Source of the DNA: CAZDWZ01 sp964509425
GTDB taxonomy: Bacteria; Bdellovibrionota_C; UBA2361; SZUA-149; CAZDWZ01
Reading direction: 5' to 3'
NCBI GenBank assembly: GCA_964509425.1
Contig: CAZDWZ010000004.1
Span: forward strand, 186,001-250,000
DNA length: 64,000 bases
Under the pieces are notes generated by a model. It was not told the origin of the DNA and searched no databases. It was given only the letters and a program-made list of their open reading frames with translations. A program made the position numbers and the translations under genes. Shown here in pieces: positions 33,058 to 42,200 of the stretch. The stretch's first letter is position 1; every line of letters starts with the position of its first letter.

Positions 33058-34749
33058 ATGTCATCTCGCGTCGGCGAACTGCTGGTAAAAAATGGTCTCC
33101 TCTCGGAGAACCAGCTTAGCCAAGCTCAGGAGTCGGCTAAGAACAACGGGGGGATGCTCAGTTCCGCCATTGTGAAGCTCGGATTTGTCGACGAGGCTAC
33201 GCTCGTTGAACTTCTGAGCAAGCAGTACTCTTTGCCGATCATCAAGCTTGAAGATCAAAACGTCAGCGCTGAAATCATTGCGCTCATCCCGCAGAATATC
33301 GCGAACAAACACCTCGTTATTCCCGTCGAGCTGAAGGGAAACAGCCTCACGGTCGCGATGGTCGATCCATCGAATATAGTCGCCGTAAATGACATCCGCT
33401 TTCTCACCGGCCACGACATCCGTGTGGCACTCGTCCACGAAAGTGACCTCCGGTTCCATCTTGAAAAGTTTTACGAGTCCGGCGTCTCACTCGACAGCAT
33501 CATGTCGGACATCGAAGGCGACAACGTTTCCCTCGTCAAAGAGGAAGAAGTCGACGTCGACGCATTAGAAAAAGCGACCGAAGATGCGCCGGTAGTAAAA
33601 CTCGTAAACGCAATTCTCACCGACGCGGTGAAGAAGCGGGCCTCCGATATTCACGTAGAGCCTTACGAGAAAATTTTCCGCGTGCGGTTCCGGATCGATG
33701 GGGTTCTCTACGAAATCATGCGGCCCCCGTTGAAGCTGAAAAACGCGCTTACGTCTCGCTTGAAGATTATGTCGGCGCTCGACATTGCCGAACGGCGCCT
33801 TCCACAGGACGGTCGTATCAAGATGAAGATGGGAAACAACCGGGAAATGGACTTCCGGGTCAGTGTTCTCCCGGGACTCTTCGGCGAAAAGGTGGTTCTC
33901 CGGCTCCTCGATAAAGGAAACCTCCAAACGGACATGACGAAGCTCGGCTTCGACGAAGACCAGCTGAGACTGTTCAAGGACGCCATCGATAAGCCGTTCG
34001 GGATGGTGCTCGTTACCGGTCCGACCGGTTCGGGGAAAACGACCACGTTATATTCGGCACTCTCCGAGCTAAACAAACCGGGCGTCAATATCTCAACCGC
34101 TGAAGATCCAGTGGAGTTCAACCTCATGGGTATTAACCAGTGCCAAATGCACGATGATATCGGACTGAACTTTGCCGCAGCCCTCAGATCGTTTCTCCGT
34201 CAGGATCCGGACGTCATCATGGTGGGGGAAATTCGAGACTACGAAACCGCGGAAATCGCGATTAAGGCATCGCTCACGGGTCACTTGGTGCTTTCAACGC
34301 TCCACACGAACGATGCTCCATCGACGATCAACCGGCTTCTGAACATGGGTATCGAACCATTCCTCGTCGCTTCGTCGATAAACATAGTCGTCGCCCAGCG
34401 TCTTGCTCGGCGAATTTGTGAAGCATGTAAGTCGAAGCTCGAAGTGGCCCCGGACGTGCTCGTCGGAGTCGGCATACCGCCGGCTGAGGCCGCCCACATC
34501 GAGGTCTACTACGGAACGGGGTGCACGAAGTGCAGCGGCACTGGGTACAAGGGTCGAGTCGCGCTCTATGAGTGCATGGCCATGAAGGAAACTTTGAAGG
34601 AGTTTGTTTTGAATGGTGCCTCAGCCGCTGAAATCAAGCGTGAGGCGATCCGCAGTGGGATGCATTCTCTCCGTATGTCCGGACTGAAGTTTTTGCGGAT
34701 GGGAGTGACAACGATCGAAGAGATTCTCAGAGTGACAGCGGCCGATTAA
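33058..34749 (+). CDS. pilB: Type IV pilus assembly ATPase PilB
   Basis: 563 residues of the GspE/PulE family. The N-terminal GspEII domain (about 5-150, VGELLVKNGLLSENQLSQAQ) precedes the ATPase core: Walker A GPTGSGKTTTLYSALS at about 320, Asp box, Walker B DPDVIMVGEIRD, and His box SLTGHLVLSTLHTND. The zinc tetracysteine site is intact: CEACKSK and CTKCSGTG about 35 residues apart. All PilB hallmarks are present, and PilT is not. It powers pilus extension. It is followed by pilC after 85 bp, and AAGGA stands 8 bases before the ATG. No pilT, pilM-Q or pilD genes are in this window. Confidence 0.95.
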   Translation: MSSRVGELLVKNGLLSENQLSQAQESAKNNGGMLSSAIVKLGFVDEATLVELLSKQYSLPIIKLEDQNVSAEIIALIPQNIANKHLVIPVELKGNSLTVAMVDPSNIVAVNDIRFLTGHDIRVALVHESDLRFHLEKFYESGVSLDSIMSDIEGDNVSLVKEEEVDVDALEKATEDAPVVKLVNAILTDAVKKRASDIHVEPYEKIFRVRFRIDGVLYEIMRPPLKLKNALTSRLKIMSALDIAERRLPQDGRIKMKMGNNREMDFRVSVLPGLFGEKVVLRLLDKGNLQTDMTKLGFDEDQLRLFKDAIDKPFGMVLVTGPTGSGKTTTLYSALSELNKPGVNISTAEDPVEFNLMGINQCQMHDDIGLNFAAALRSFLRQDPDVIMVGEIRDYETAEIAIKASLTGHLVLSTLHTNDAPSTINRLLNMGIEPFLVASSINIVVAQRLARRICEACKSKLEVAPDVLVGVGIPPAEAAHIEVYYGTGCTKCSGTGYKGRVALYECMAMKETLKEFVLNGASAAEIKREAIRSGMHSLRMSGLKFLRMGVTTIEEILRVTAAD

Positions 34750-34834
34750 TTCACGCGCTAGGTTCTCGGCTGCCAAAGGAAGTTTCAGAAATTACGGTTT
34801 AGAATTCAACGGGTAACCAGGGGAGAGTAGTTGT

Positions 34835-36067
34835 ATGGCGACTTATGTATGGGAAGGCCGCTCGGCGGAAGGCAAAGTCATCAAAGGTGAGACCGAGGCC
34901 GCTAACCCTCAACAGGTCTTCAATTCCCTTCGCTCACAAAAGATTACACCTAATGTGAAGACAATCCGCCTCAAGGGGAAAGGTCTCGACAAGGAGCTTA
35001 AGCTCAGCATGCCGGGTGGCGGAAAGGGCGGAAAAGTAAAAACCAAGGACGTGGTTATCTTCACTCGTCAGTTCGCGACGATGGTGGATGCAGGTCTCCC
35101 GTTGATGCAGGGTCTCGATGTTCTCTCCAAAGGTCACGACAACAAGGCCATGAGAAGGACCCTTGCCGAAGTTCGGGATGTGGTCTCGAACGGAGGGACG
35201 CTGGCCGAAGGGCTGGCGACGAACCCACGAGCCTTCGACGAACTGTATGTGAACATGGTCGCCGCTGGAGAGGCGGGCGGTATTCTCGACATCATTCTCG
35301 ACCGTCTCGCAATCTACCTCGAAAAGGCGGACAGTCTGCGGCGTCAGGTGAAGACCGCGATGATTTATCCGGGCGTTGTTATCAGCGCTGCCGGTATTGT
35401 GACGTCGATTCTCATGATCTTCGTTATTCCGACCTTCGCCGACATGTTCAAAGACTTCGGAGCCGCACTGCCGGCACCAACCCGCCTGGTCATGGCGATC
35501 TCCGATTTTTTCGTCGCTTACTGGCCGATCTTATTCGGAAGTATGTTCGGCTTTTACTACTTCTTCAAGCGTTTCGCCCGCACTGACCGCGGAAAGGAAG
35601 TGCTCCACCCGATTTTCCTGAAGCTGCCCGTATTCGGGAGCATCATTCGAAAAGTTGCGGTCGCTCGCTTTTCCCGAACGCTCGGAACGATGATGAGTTC
35701 CGGCGTTCCGGTCCTTGAAGCCCTTCTCATTTGTTCGAGAACAGCGGGGAACAAGGTTGTGGAACATGAAGTAAACGACATTCGCGCGAGCATCGCCGAA
35801 GGAAAGTCGATCGCCGAGCCGCTCAAGGGGTCTGCGATATTTCCACCTATGGTCGTTCAAATGATCGAAGTCGGAGAATCAACCGGTGCGCTCGACGCGA
35901 TGTTGAACAAGATCGCCGACTTTTATGATGATGAAGTGGAAAACGCGGTCACAGCGATGAAGCAGCTGATCGAGCCGTTGATGATTCTCATTCTGGGAAC
36001 GATCATCGGGGGTCTCGTTATCGCGATGTATCTTCCGATCTTCAAAATGGGGGATGTGGTTAAGTAA
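34835..36067 (+). CDS. pilC: Type IV pilus inner-membrane platform protein PilC
   Basis: 410 residues, two GspF repeats. N-terminal ATYVWEGRSAEGKVIKGETE and FTRQFATMVDAGLPLMQGLD define the family; the second repeat begins VARFSRTLGTMMSSGVPVLE and includes PPMVVQMIEVGESTGALD. Three membrane segments lie at about 185-205, 225-245 and 375-400. It anchors PilB at the inner membrane. GGGGAGAG stands upstream of the ATG. The next gene, the sigma-54 hybrid regulator, follows 25 bp downstream. Confidence 0.95.
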   Translation: MATYVWEGRSAEGKVIKGETEAANPQQVFNSLRSQKITPNVKTIRLKGKGLDKELKLSMPGGGKGGKVKTKDVVIFTRQFATMVDAGLPLMQGLDVLSKGHDNKAMRRTLAEVRDVVSNGGTLAEGLATNPRAFDELYVNMVAAGEAGGILDIILDRLAIYLEKADSLRRQVKTAMIYPGVVISAAGIVTSILMIFVIPTFADMFKDFGAALPAPTRLVMAISDFFVAYWPILFGSMFGFYYFFKRFARTDRGKEVLHPIFLKLPVFGSIIRKVAVARFSRTLGTMMSSGVPVLEALLICSRTAGNKVVEHEVNDIRASIAEGKSIAEPLKGSAIFPPMVVQMIEVGESTGALDAMLNKIADFYDDEVENAVTAMKQLIEPLMILILGTIIGGLVIAMYLPIFKMGDVVK

Positions 36068-36092
36068 CCCGTTTCGAGAAAGAAGAAAGCGT

Positions 36093-38216
36093 ATGCTGAA
36101 GTTGTTACTCACAGGCTTGAGCCGATGGCTCCCTCTCCGAAAGGCGAAGGAGGAGGACACTGCCGAGTTTTTCGGAGCCGCCGATGATCCTTCGGATCCT
36201 CGGCTCCTCCGGCATACGCTCGAACAGTTAGTCTTCACCCGGATCATCACCCTCACCCTCTTTTTGACGACGATCCTCGTGTCGCTGGTCACGACCGGGG
36301 AAGGGTTTGCGAACGTTGGACCGCTTTGTTGGTCGATAGCAGTTGTCTTCGCCGTTTCCATAGTCAATATCTTGATGCTGAAACGGGTTTCAGACGGACA
36401 GCTTCGTCGATTCGCGGCTTCTCAGTTCGCAGTCGATGCGATCCTGGCGACGGGCGCCATCGCCGTCTCAAACACGGCCGTGAGCATGTTCCTGTATCTC
36501 TTTCTCATCGTGGCCGCGGCGCTGGTGCTGGGGCGGAAGCCGGCAGTTGCTCTCGCGGCCGGATGCGGGCTTGCCTACTCACTGCTCACCGCAAAAATGT
36601 ACGGGTCTGCCTCCGCGGACCTTACATTTTCTGACGTACTGACCGTATATGTCTCCTTGGTGGGCGTTGCAATTCTAGCGAGCTACCTCGCGCGTCGTTT
36701 TGAAGTGGTCGGAGAGCTCGCGCGTCAACAGGCGAAATACCTCACTCAGCTCCGAGGTGAACGAGCCGGCATTTTCGAGGATCTTTCCGAAGGCGTAATT
36801 CTCCTCGATCAAAACGGACGAATCGCAGATAGCAGTCCGGCCGCCTGCTCTATCCTCGGTTGGTCGCCAGGAGAGCGCAATTCTCATCGAGGCGAGGTAT
36901 TTAAGGCGCTCCTAGAACCGCTCATCTGTGTCGAGGACCGTGCGAACCTGCCGTCTCGATTCGAGCAGGAGGCACAACTCGAATTGCGCATAGGCGATTC
37001 CAGTTCGTCCCCCGTGCGGCATCTCTCTCTCAGCTGCCGCCCACTCCAAGGCGACGTGGACGGTAAAACTCGGGGCTGCATTATCGTGCTCAGCGACAAG
37101 AGTCACGAGCGGAGCATCGAAGAGCGTCTGCGACTTCATGAAAAGATGGCGGAACTCCTCGCCGATTCTTCACAATCACTCTCCGGTCAAGAACTCCGAA
37201 TTTACTACGCCGACATGGCTGGCGACAGCCCGGTGATGAAGCGGGTCTTTGACCTCGTCGAACGCGTCGCCGGCAGTAATGCCTCCGTGTTGATCGAGGG
37301 TGAAAGCGGAACCGGGAAAGAACTAATAGCTCGGGCGATCCATCAGCGAGGTCCTCGAAAGGAGCATCCCTTCGTGGCTATCAACTGCGGAGCGCTCCCA
37401 GAGAACCTCATCGAGAGTGAGCTCTTCGGTCACAGAAAGGGCGCGTTCACTGGCGCATCACAGGATTCGCAAGGTCTCTTCCGACAGGCACATGGCGGTA
37501 CGTTGTTTCTCGATGAAATCGGCGAGCTTCCGCTCCACCTGCAAACAAAGCTGCTCCGAGTGCTCCAGGATAAGGCGGTCCGCGCAGTCGGCGATACAAA
37601 AGATTATTCCGTCGACGTGCGAGTATTAGCGGCAACGAACCGTGACCTCAGAAATGAGGTGCATGCCGCGAGGTTCAGAGAGGATCTGTATTACCGCTTG
37701 AATGTCGTCAATATCTCCGTCCCTCCGCTTCGGGATCGGCGCGAGGATATTCCGTTGTTAATTCGACATTTCCTCGGCAGATTTTGCCGGGATCAATCGT
37801 TCCCTCAAGTCTCGCCCGAAGCGCTGCAGCTCCTCATGTTGTATCCGTTTCCCGGAAATATCCGTGAGCTAGAGAACATCATTGAGCGCGCACTTGTTCT
37901 CGGCGGAACTGCGATTCTCTCCGAACACCTGCCAGAAGAAGTGAGGAAGAAGGCGGACACGCTCTCACGATTCAACGGAGAAACCCAGATCATCACGCTC
38001 CCAATCAATCTCGAACGCGAACTGGAGACGCTCGAACGCGCCTATCTGATGCGGGCTCTCTCCGAGTCGAACGGGATCAAGAAAAACGCAGCTGAGATGC
38101 TCGGCCTTAATTTTCGTTCGTTTCGATATCGTCTGAAGAAGTATAGTCTCGCTTCGGAGTCCGGCGGTCTCGGAGCAGAAGAAGACGGAGAAGAAGAGCA
38201 AGGCTTAGAGACGTAA
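36093..38216 (+). CDS. Membrane-bound sigma-54 activator (PilS-like sensor part fused to PilR-like AAA+/Fis part)
   Basis: 707 residues. Residues about 45-190 hold six membrane segments like the N-terminus of PilS; a short helical linker and a PAS domain (about 215-330, LSEGVILLDQNGRIADSSPA) follow. There is no HisKA, HATPase or receiver domain. Then comes a sigma-54 interaction domain (about 378-605): Walker A GESGTGKELIARAIH at about 404, GAFTGA at about 449, Walker B GTLFLDEIGEL, and RFREDLYYRLNV. A Fis-type HTH ends the protein (KKNAAEMLGLNFRSFRYRLK). It thus joins the two halves of the PilS-PilR pair in one membrane-bound protein. It lies 25 bp behind pilC, the usual place of pilS/pilR. 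The ATG at 36093 is preferred to one at 36054, whose G-run is too close. Its 3' end overlaps the convergent gene by 110 bp. Confidence 0.9.
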   Translation: MLKLLLTGLSRWLPLRKAKEEDTAEFFGAADDPSDPRLLRHTLEQLVFTRIITLTLFLTTILVSLVTTGEGFANVGPLCWSIAVVFAVSIVNILMLKRVSDGQLRRFAASQFAVDAILATGAIAVSNTAVSMFLYLFLIVAAALVLGRKPAVALAAGCGLAYSLLTAKMYGSASADLTFSDVLTVYVSLVGVAILASYLARRFEVVGELARQQAKYLTQLRGERAGIFEDLSEGVILLDQNGRIADSSPAACSILGWSPGERNSHRGEVFKALLEPLICVEDRANLPSRFEQEAQLELRIGDSSSSPVRHLSLSCRPLQGDVDGKTRGCIIVLSDKSHERSIEERLRLHEKMAELLADSSQSLSGQELRIYYADMAGDSPVMKRVFDLVERVAGSNASVLIEGESGTGKELIARAIHQRGPRKEHPFVAINCGALPENLIESELFGHRKGAFTGASQDSQGLFRQAHGGTLFLDEIGELPLHLQTKLLRVLQDKAVRAVGDTKDYSVDVRVLAATNRDLRNEVHAARFREDLYYRLNVVNISVPPLRDRREDIPLLIRHFLGRFCRDQSFPQVSPEALQLLMLYPFPGNIRELENIIERALVLGGTAILSEHLPEEVRKKADTLSRFNGETQIITLPINLERELETLERAYLMRALSESNGIKKNAAEMLGLNFRSFRYRLKKYSLASESGGLGAEEDGEEEQGLET

Positions 38217-40554
38217 CAATCACTCCGCACAAAGCTCCCGCGGTTCGACCCGCCCGATACTGGATCTTCGCCGAGTCGCCGCGGGGCACCAGCCACATTC
38301 GTTCCGACAGACCCCGATACAAATCACCGTCATCCGTACTCCAGAACGGCAAGTAACTGTAATTGATTCGGACGGGTTGATTTGGAGTGAGATTGCTCAG
38401 CAAAATCTCCTGTTGATCCGGCGAGAAAGCGAACTCACCCCCTTTCACCTCGTCCTCCACCGTTCCGGGCGACGACGGAAAGGTAAGGTTTGCATGGAGA
38501 AAGCGAAGCACTGTCTCCTCTTCTCGCTTACTCGACGAATCTCGCTCTTGCCACTCGGGGATTGGAGCCAACACGCCTGAGGTATCAAACGGAAGATAGA
38601 CGACTTTTGCGTCTTTTTTCCGCTCCGAAGGCAGCTTCCAATCCAGAGCCTCGGCGCCGAGTGAGCGGCCCACGATAATCTGTCCTACCGAGGGGGGAAC
38701 CGGCTGACCGTCCCTCACTTCGATAAACTCGAAGGCACTCCAGAGCTCTCCGTCGCCGTAGACCATCGCGTCCAAGCGAGAGAATTTCAAGCTGCTCCCG
38801 GAGTTGATGTACGCAACCAAAGGTTTTCTCGCCCGAACCACTGTCGGAAGACGTCGTTCACCAAATGAAACTCGCCGGTACCGTCCGAGCTTCTGAGATT
38901 CGCCGCCGAACTCTCGTCCTCCATCCGGCCCAAGTATAAGATCCGTGATACCGAAGTCGGACAGACGTCTCAGGAAACCCTCTTCGGTGTCAAAGTTACT
39001 GAGCCCTATGCCGAGAGGCGCATTGTAGGCGTGGATTTTCAGACGCTTCGCGGCAAATGCCGGAAAGGCTTGCGAGAGCGAACTTTGAATGAAGAGTCCG
39101 TTCGCCGTTTCTCGTTTGGCTTCTTTCGCGAGTCTTGCCGCAAGATAATGCGGCGACGGGAAATCCACGGCTCCAGGGCGTCCGAGATGCTCAAAAAAGA
39201 CGCGGTCGAGGCCATTTCCTTCCGCAGGGCGCTGCGCGAGCGCTTCTAGTACGCGCTCTTCCTCGGGGAACACCACTTTCCGACTCCCGGAGACGACGTC
39301 ACTCGTCCCGAGCAATCTCCACTCCTGAAGAACGATCAGGAGGAGGAAGAACAAAAGAATTCTGGGGCTGTGCACTCGAATCGCGGAGAGGGCGAGAATT
39401 GTAGCCAGAGGAGGAAGCACGAGGAGCAAGAATAAAACAAGAAAGCGATAGAGGTGAAGGCTGACCGGAGTTACGAGGACCAGGTAATCGCTCGAGAATA
39501 AACAAGCGAGGCTGACCGCAAAAACGGTAAACGGTCGAAGAATCCTATGTTCGCGAGCGAGCCGCGACCGGAATATGAGATACACTCCCAAAAGCACCAG
39601 GTAGGTCGTCCCCGAAATAAAAAGCAATGAGCTAAGTCTCCCCCGCTCCCCGATCGTGGCGGGGTGGTCGGCGAGCTCTGGAAAGAGAATGGTGAAAAAG
39701 CTCGAGATGGATGGCATCCTGTCCTGCGGAAGGAAATCTCCTGCGCTCATCACCGATGGAATGAGCCAAAACGATGCCAACCCAACTCCGAGGAGGTGGG
39801 CACACAACACAGCGAAACCGGCTCGGAACCACAATACGCTGAGAACCCCAATGCAGAATGCGGTGAGGAAAGTCAGCGAATGAGTGAGAAGGAGGGCTCC
39901 AAGAATTATCGAGAGAGCCGCTTGCGTCCCTTTCTTATTTGGATTCCGGACAAGCGGAAACAACGTTCCGAGATAGAGCAGCAGAAGGTTCCATGCGAGT
40001 ACCTGAGGAAACAGCCCCAACTGTATGCCGGCTCTCGTCCCCGCGCCAAGTCCCTCCGCGGGGTGGCGAAGGAACCAGAGTGCAAAAATCAACGACAGGA
40101 CGGCCACGAAGAACCGGTGCGTCAAGTCGGCACTCCCTTCTGGAAAACAAAGTCGCTTCGTCGAGATGTAGAGACTCACCGGAAGGAAGCAGAGAGACAA
40201 TCCCGTCAGAATCTGAACTGCTCGCTGCACGGGCTCATCAACGAACACCCCGAGGAACACCGAGAAAACGGCGGCGGCAAAGTGCGCCAGGGGGGCATAA
40301 AAACTAAAGGCGGCCCACCCTCCGAACCACCAGGGGTCGAAGAACGTGATTCTGCCCGAGGTGAGTTGTGCACGAAGACGCTCGGTTACCGCGACGTGCG
40401 AATGAATATCCCAAGACTGAAAGACACCAGAGCGAAACGCCTCGGGAATCTTCAGAACTGCGATGAGAACCGCAGCCAAAAGAAAAAACAGTGGAATCGG
40501 AAGGCGAAGCAAGATCCCCTTTCGATAATTCCCCGTCGATTTCTCGTTGCTCAT
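38107..40554 (-). CDS. Large polytopic membrane protein, GT-C/PTPS-related membrane domain type
   Basis: 815 residues with about 12-13 membrane segments in the first 430 residues and a large mixed soluble region at about 430-780, then a last membrane helix and basic tail. The first loop SWDIHSHVAVTERLRAQLTS and FFDPWWFGGWAAFSFYAPLA match the membrane proteins annotated as 6-pyruvoyl-tetrahydropterin synthase-related, which are GT-C-fold candidates. The acidic His-containing first loop would be the active face. It probably transfers a lipid-linked sugar at the periplasmic side. The final 110 bp overlap the sigma-54 activator gene on the other strand. Confidence 0.72.
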   Translation of the reverse strand: MSNEKSTGNYRKGILLRLPIPLFFLLAAVLIAVLKIPEAFRSGVFQSWDIHSHVAVTERLRAQLTSGRITFFDPWWFGGWAAFSFYAPLAHFAAAVFSVFLGVFVDEPVQRAVQILTGLSLCFLPVSLYISTKRLCFPEGSADLTHRFFVAVLSLIFALWFLRHPAEGLGAGTRAGIQLGLFPQVLAWNLLLLYLGTLFPLVRNPNKKGTQAALSIILGALLLTHSLTFLTAFCIGVLSVLWFRAGFAVLCAHLLGVGLASFWLIPSVMSAGDFLPQDRMPSISSFFTILFPELADHPATIGERGRLSSLLFISGTTYLVLLGVYLIFRSRLAREHRILRPFTVFAVSLACLFSSDYLVLVTPVSLHLYRFLVLFLLLVLPPLATILALSAIRVHSPRILLFFLLLIVLQEWRLLGTSDVVSGSRKVVFPEEERVLEALAQRPAEGNGLDRVFFEHLGRPGAVDFPSPHYLAARLAKEAKRETANGLFIQSSLSQAFPAFAAKRLKIHAYNAPLGIGLSNFDTEEGFLRRLSDFGITDLILGPDGGREFGGESQKLGRYRRVSFGERRLPTVVRARKPLVAYINSGSSLKFSRLDAMVYGDGELWSAFEFIEVRDGQPVPPSVGQIIVGRSLGAEALDWKLPSERKKDAKVVYLPFDTSGVLAPIPEWQERDSSSKREEETVLRFLHANLTFPSSPGTVEDEVKGGEFAFSPDQQEILLSNLTPNQPVRINYSYLPFWSTDDGDLYRGLSERMWLVPRGDSAKIQYRAGRTAGALCGVIVTSLSLALLLRLLLLRDRRTPKRDYTSSDDIETNEN

Positions 40555-40875
40555 GCCGCTTCGCTGTTTCGCCAGTCGTTACAATCCCACTTTACTGCCG
40601 CCGATTGGATTTCGGTAATTTCCGCGAACTAATTGCAGCACGCTCAGCGTAGCCGCGCCAGAATTATCTCTCGCCGTTCTCACGAAATCACTGAACCCAG
40701 TCCGCTCTTTCTCTCGGCGCTGGTCGTCCGAGTGAGGCCGTCGAATCCGAGGTGCTGATATACAGAAACCCCCACCCTAGGCTCCAAAAGCCCCAAACCA
40801 TTCGTTCTCGAAGCGCCTCGGCTCCGAGGTGATACCCGGGACCAAAAATCAATACTGTTCCTAAGCGCTGAGCGT
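40555..40875. other. Intergenic gap between divergent membrane glycosyltransferase genes
   Basis: About 320 bp. It holds two copies of an 11-bp palindrome, ACGCTCAGCGT at 40640-40650 and CGCTGAGCGT at 40866-40875, the second directly before the next start codon, and a small palindrome CGTATGTCATACG around the start ATG itself. These may be operators. No gene is seen. Confidence 0.4.
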
Positions 40876-42093
40876 ATGTCATACGAAGACATGAGTAAAA
40901 CCTTCCGTTCAAGCCGGTGCCTGTGGCTCGCCGGACTCTTCGCTTTTATTCTCTGTCCCGGTCTCGTTTACCTTACATTTCCCTCGAATCCGTCTTCCTT
41001 CCCTCAATTCGGTGAAAATGATTTCGTCGAATATTGGGCGGCGAACCAACTCCATCGGCGCGGCGGCGATCCGTATAACCCCGTGCTGGTCTACGCCGTT
41101 GAGCGAGCTCAAGGCTGGAGCGAGCAAAAGCCGCTGATGATGTGGAACCCTCCTTGGACGCTCAGCATATTGGGTCCGATTCTCGCATTTGATTTTGAAA
41201 CCTCCTCGCGGCTCTTTTTGGGGCTGAATATCGGCCTCCTGTTTTTCAGTGCCGCGCTGGTGCTTGATGCGAGAGGGAGTCGTCTCGGAGTATGGCCTAT
41301 CGGTCTCCTGTTTGCGGTCTGCTCCTTCCCCGCCTATCTCGCGCTCCTGCTCGGACAGCTGAGCATAGTCCTCACGGCGGCTGTTTCCGGCCTCTACTGG
41401 TCACTGAAAAAGGAGAAGTATCATCGAGCAGGATTTTGTTTGGCGTTACTCACCGTCAAGCCTCATGTCCTGTTCCTACTTGGCCTTGTGCTGGTCGATT
41501 GGGCGATACGCGGCGGCTGGAAGAAAGTGCTCCCCTCCTTCTGTCTCAGCCTTGCCGCCTTCCTCGCTGTCCTCCTCTTTCAGTCCCCGCCGACGCTGAC
41601 TGCTTGGATGAATCGTGGCCAATATTCGGAGAATCCGATGCTCGTCCAGGTGCTCAATTGGCGGACGACTTCGCTTGCATCGTTGCTTCGAGACACCGTT
41701 AAGCAGATTTCTGGAACATTCACCCCCAATCTCTTGTTTCTGGTGCCTTCGATAGCGGCAGCCGCCCTCATTTTCGTACTGATAAAAAAGCGTCCGGCTC
41801 CGAACTGGGACTTCGTCTTCCCAGCGATTATCCCGCTTTCATGCTCGACGGCGGCGTTTTCTTGGATTTTCGACGGGACGGTCTGCCTCATCACGCAGGT
41901 CGCACTCGCGACCACTCTGCTCGAGAAAGAGCGAAACCCGACGAAAAGACTCCTCCCGATTTTGGCAATGCTGGCGCTGCAGTTCGCTATGCTCGTGCAC
42001 AGTCAGCTCAAGTTCTCGGGCTATCAGGAATTTTGGTATTTCTCGCCGGCGCTTTTTGCCGTCTGGTTTCTGTCGCAGCGACGCATCTTCTAG
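40876..42093 (+). CDS. DUF2029/GT87-like membrane glycosyltransferase
   Basis: 405 residues with about ten membrane segments. After the first helix, GENDFVEYWAANQLHRRGGD and PYNPVLVYAVERAQGW give the acidic DF.EYW loop typical of GT87 (mannosyltransferase-like) proteins; MMWNPPWTLSILGPI and LGQLSIVLTAAVSGLYW follow, as in that family. KPHVLFLLGLVL is another family motif. It probably uses a polyprenyl-phosphate sugar. A second ATG (40891) is possible. It is followed by a CTCTGTGGTT-family repeat and the convergent hisF-like gene. Confidence 0.82.
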   Translation: MSYEDMSKTFRSSRCLWLAGLFAFILCPGLVYLTFPSNPSSFPQFGENDFVEYWAANQLHRRGGDPYNPVLVYAVERAQGWSEQKPLMMWNPPWTLSILGPILAFDFETSSRLFLGLNIGLLFFSAALVLDARGSRLGVWPIGLLFAVCSFPAYLALLLGQLSIVLTAAVSGLYWSLKKEKYHRAGFCLALLTVKPHVLFLLGLVLVDWAIRGGWKKVLPSFCLSLAAFLAVLLFQSPPTLTAWMNRGQYSENPMLVQVLNWRTTSLASLLRDTVKQISGTFTPNLLFLVPSIAAAALIFVLIKKRPAPNWDFVFPAIIPLSCSTAAFSWIFDGTVCLITQVALATTLLEKERNPTKRLLPILAMLALQFAMLVHSQLKFSGYQEFWYFSPALFAVWFLSQRRIF

Positions 42094-42127
42094 TTTGACT
42101 CGCTGTGGAAGCTCAGTGTCTCAGTAC

Positions 42128-42168
42128 CTCTGTGGTTAGAGAGAAATAAGAATACTCGAGCCACAGAG
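42128..42168. repeat. Inverted repeat of the CTCTGTGGTT family (short copy)
   Basis: CTCTGTGG 42128-42135 is complementary to CCACAGAG 42161-42168, with flanking CTCAGTAC/ACAGAGACACAG echoes. It lies between the convergent GT87-like and hisF-like genes, like the copies at 15186 and 28068. Confidence 0.65.
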
Positions 42169-42200
42169 ACACAGCGGCGCGGAGGATGCACAGAGCGGAC

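Noticed and set aside
39664..40632. 322-codon plus-strand frame
   Set aside because: Lies antisense to the membrane glycosyltransferase gene and its product is a charged, low-complexity shadow of it.
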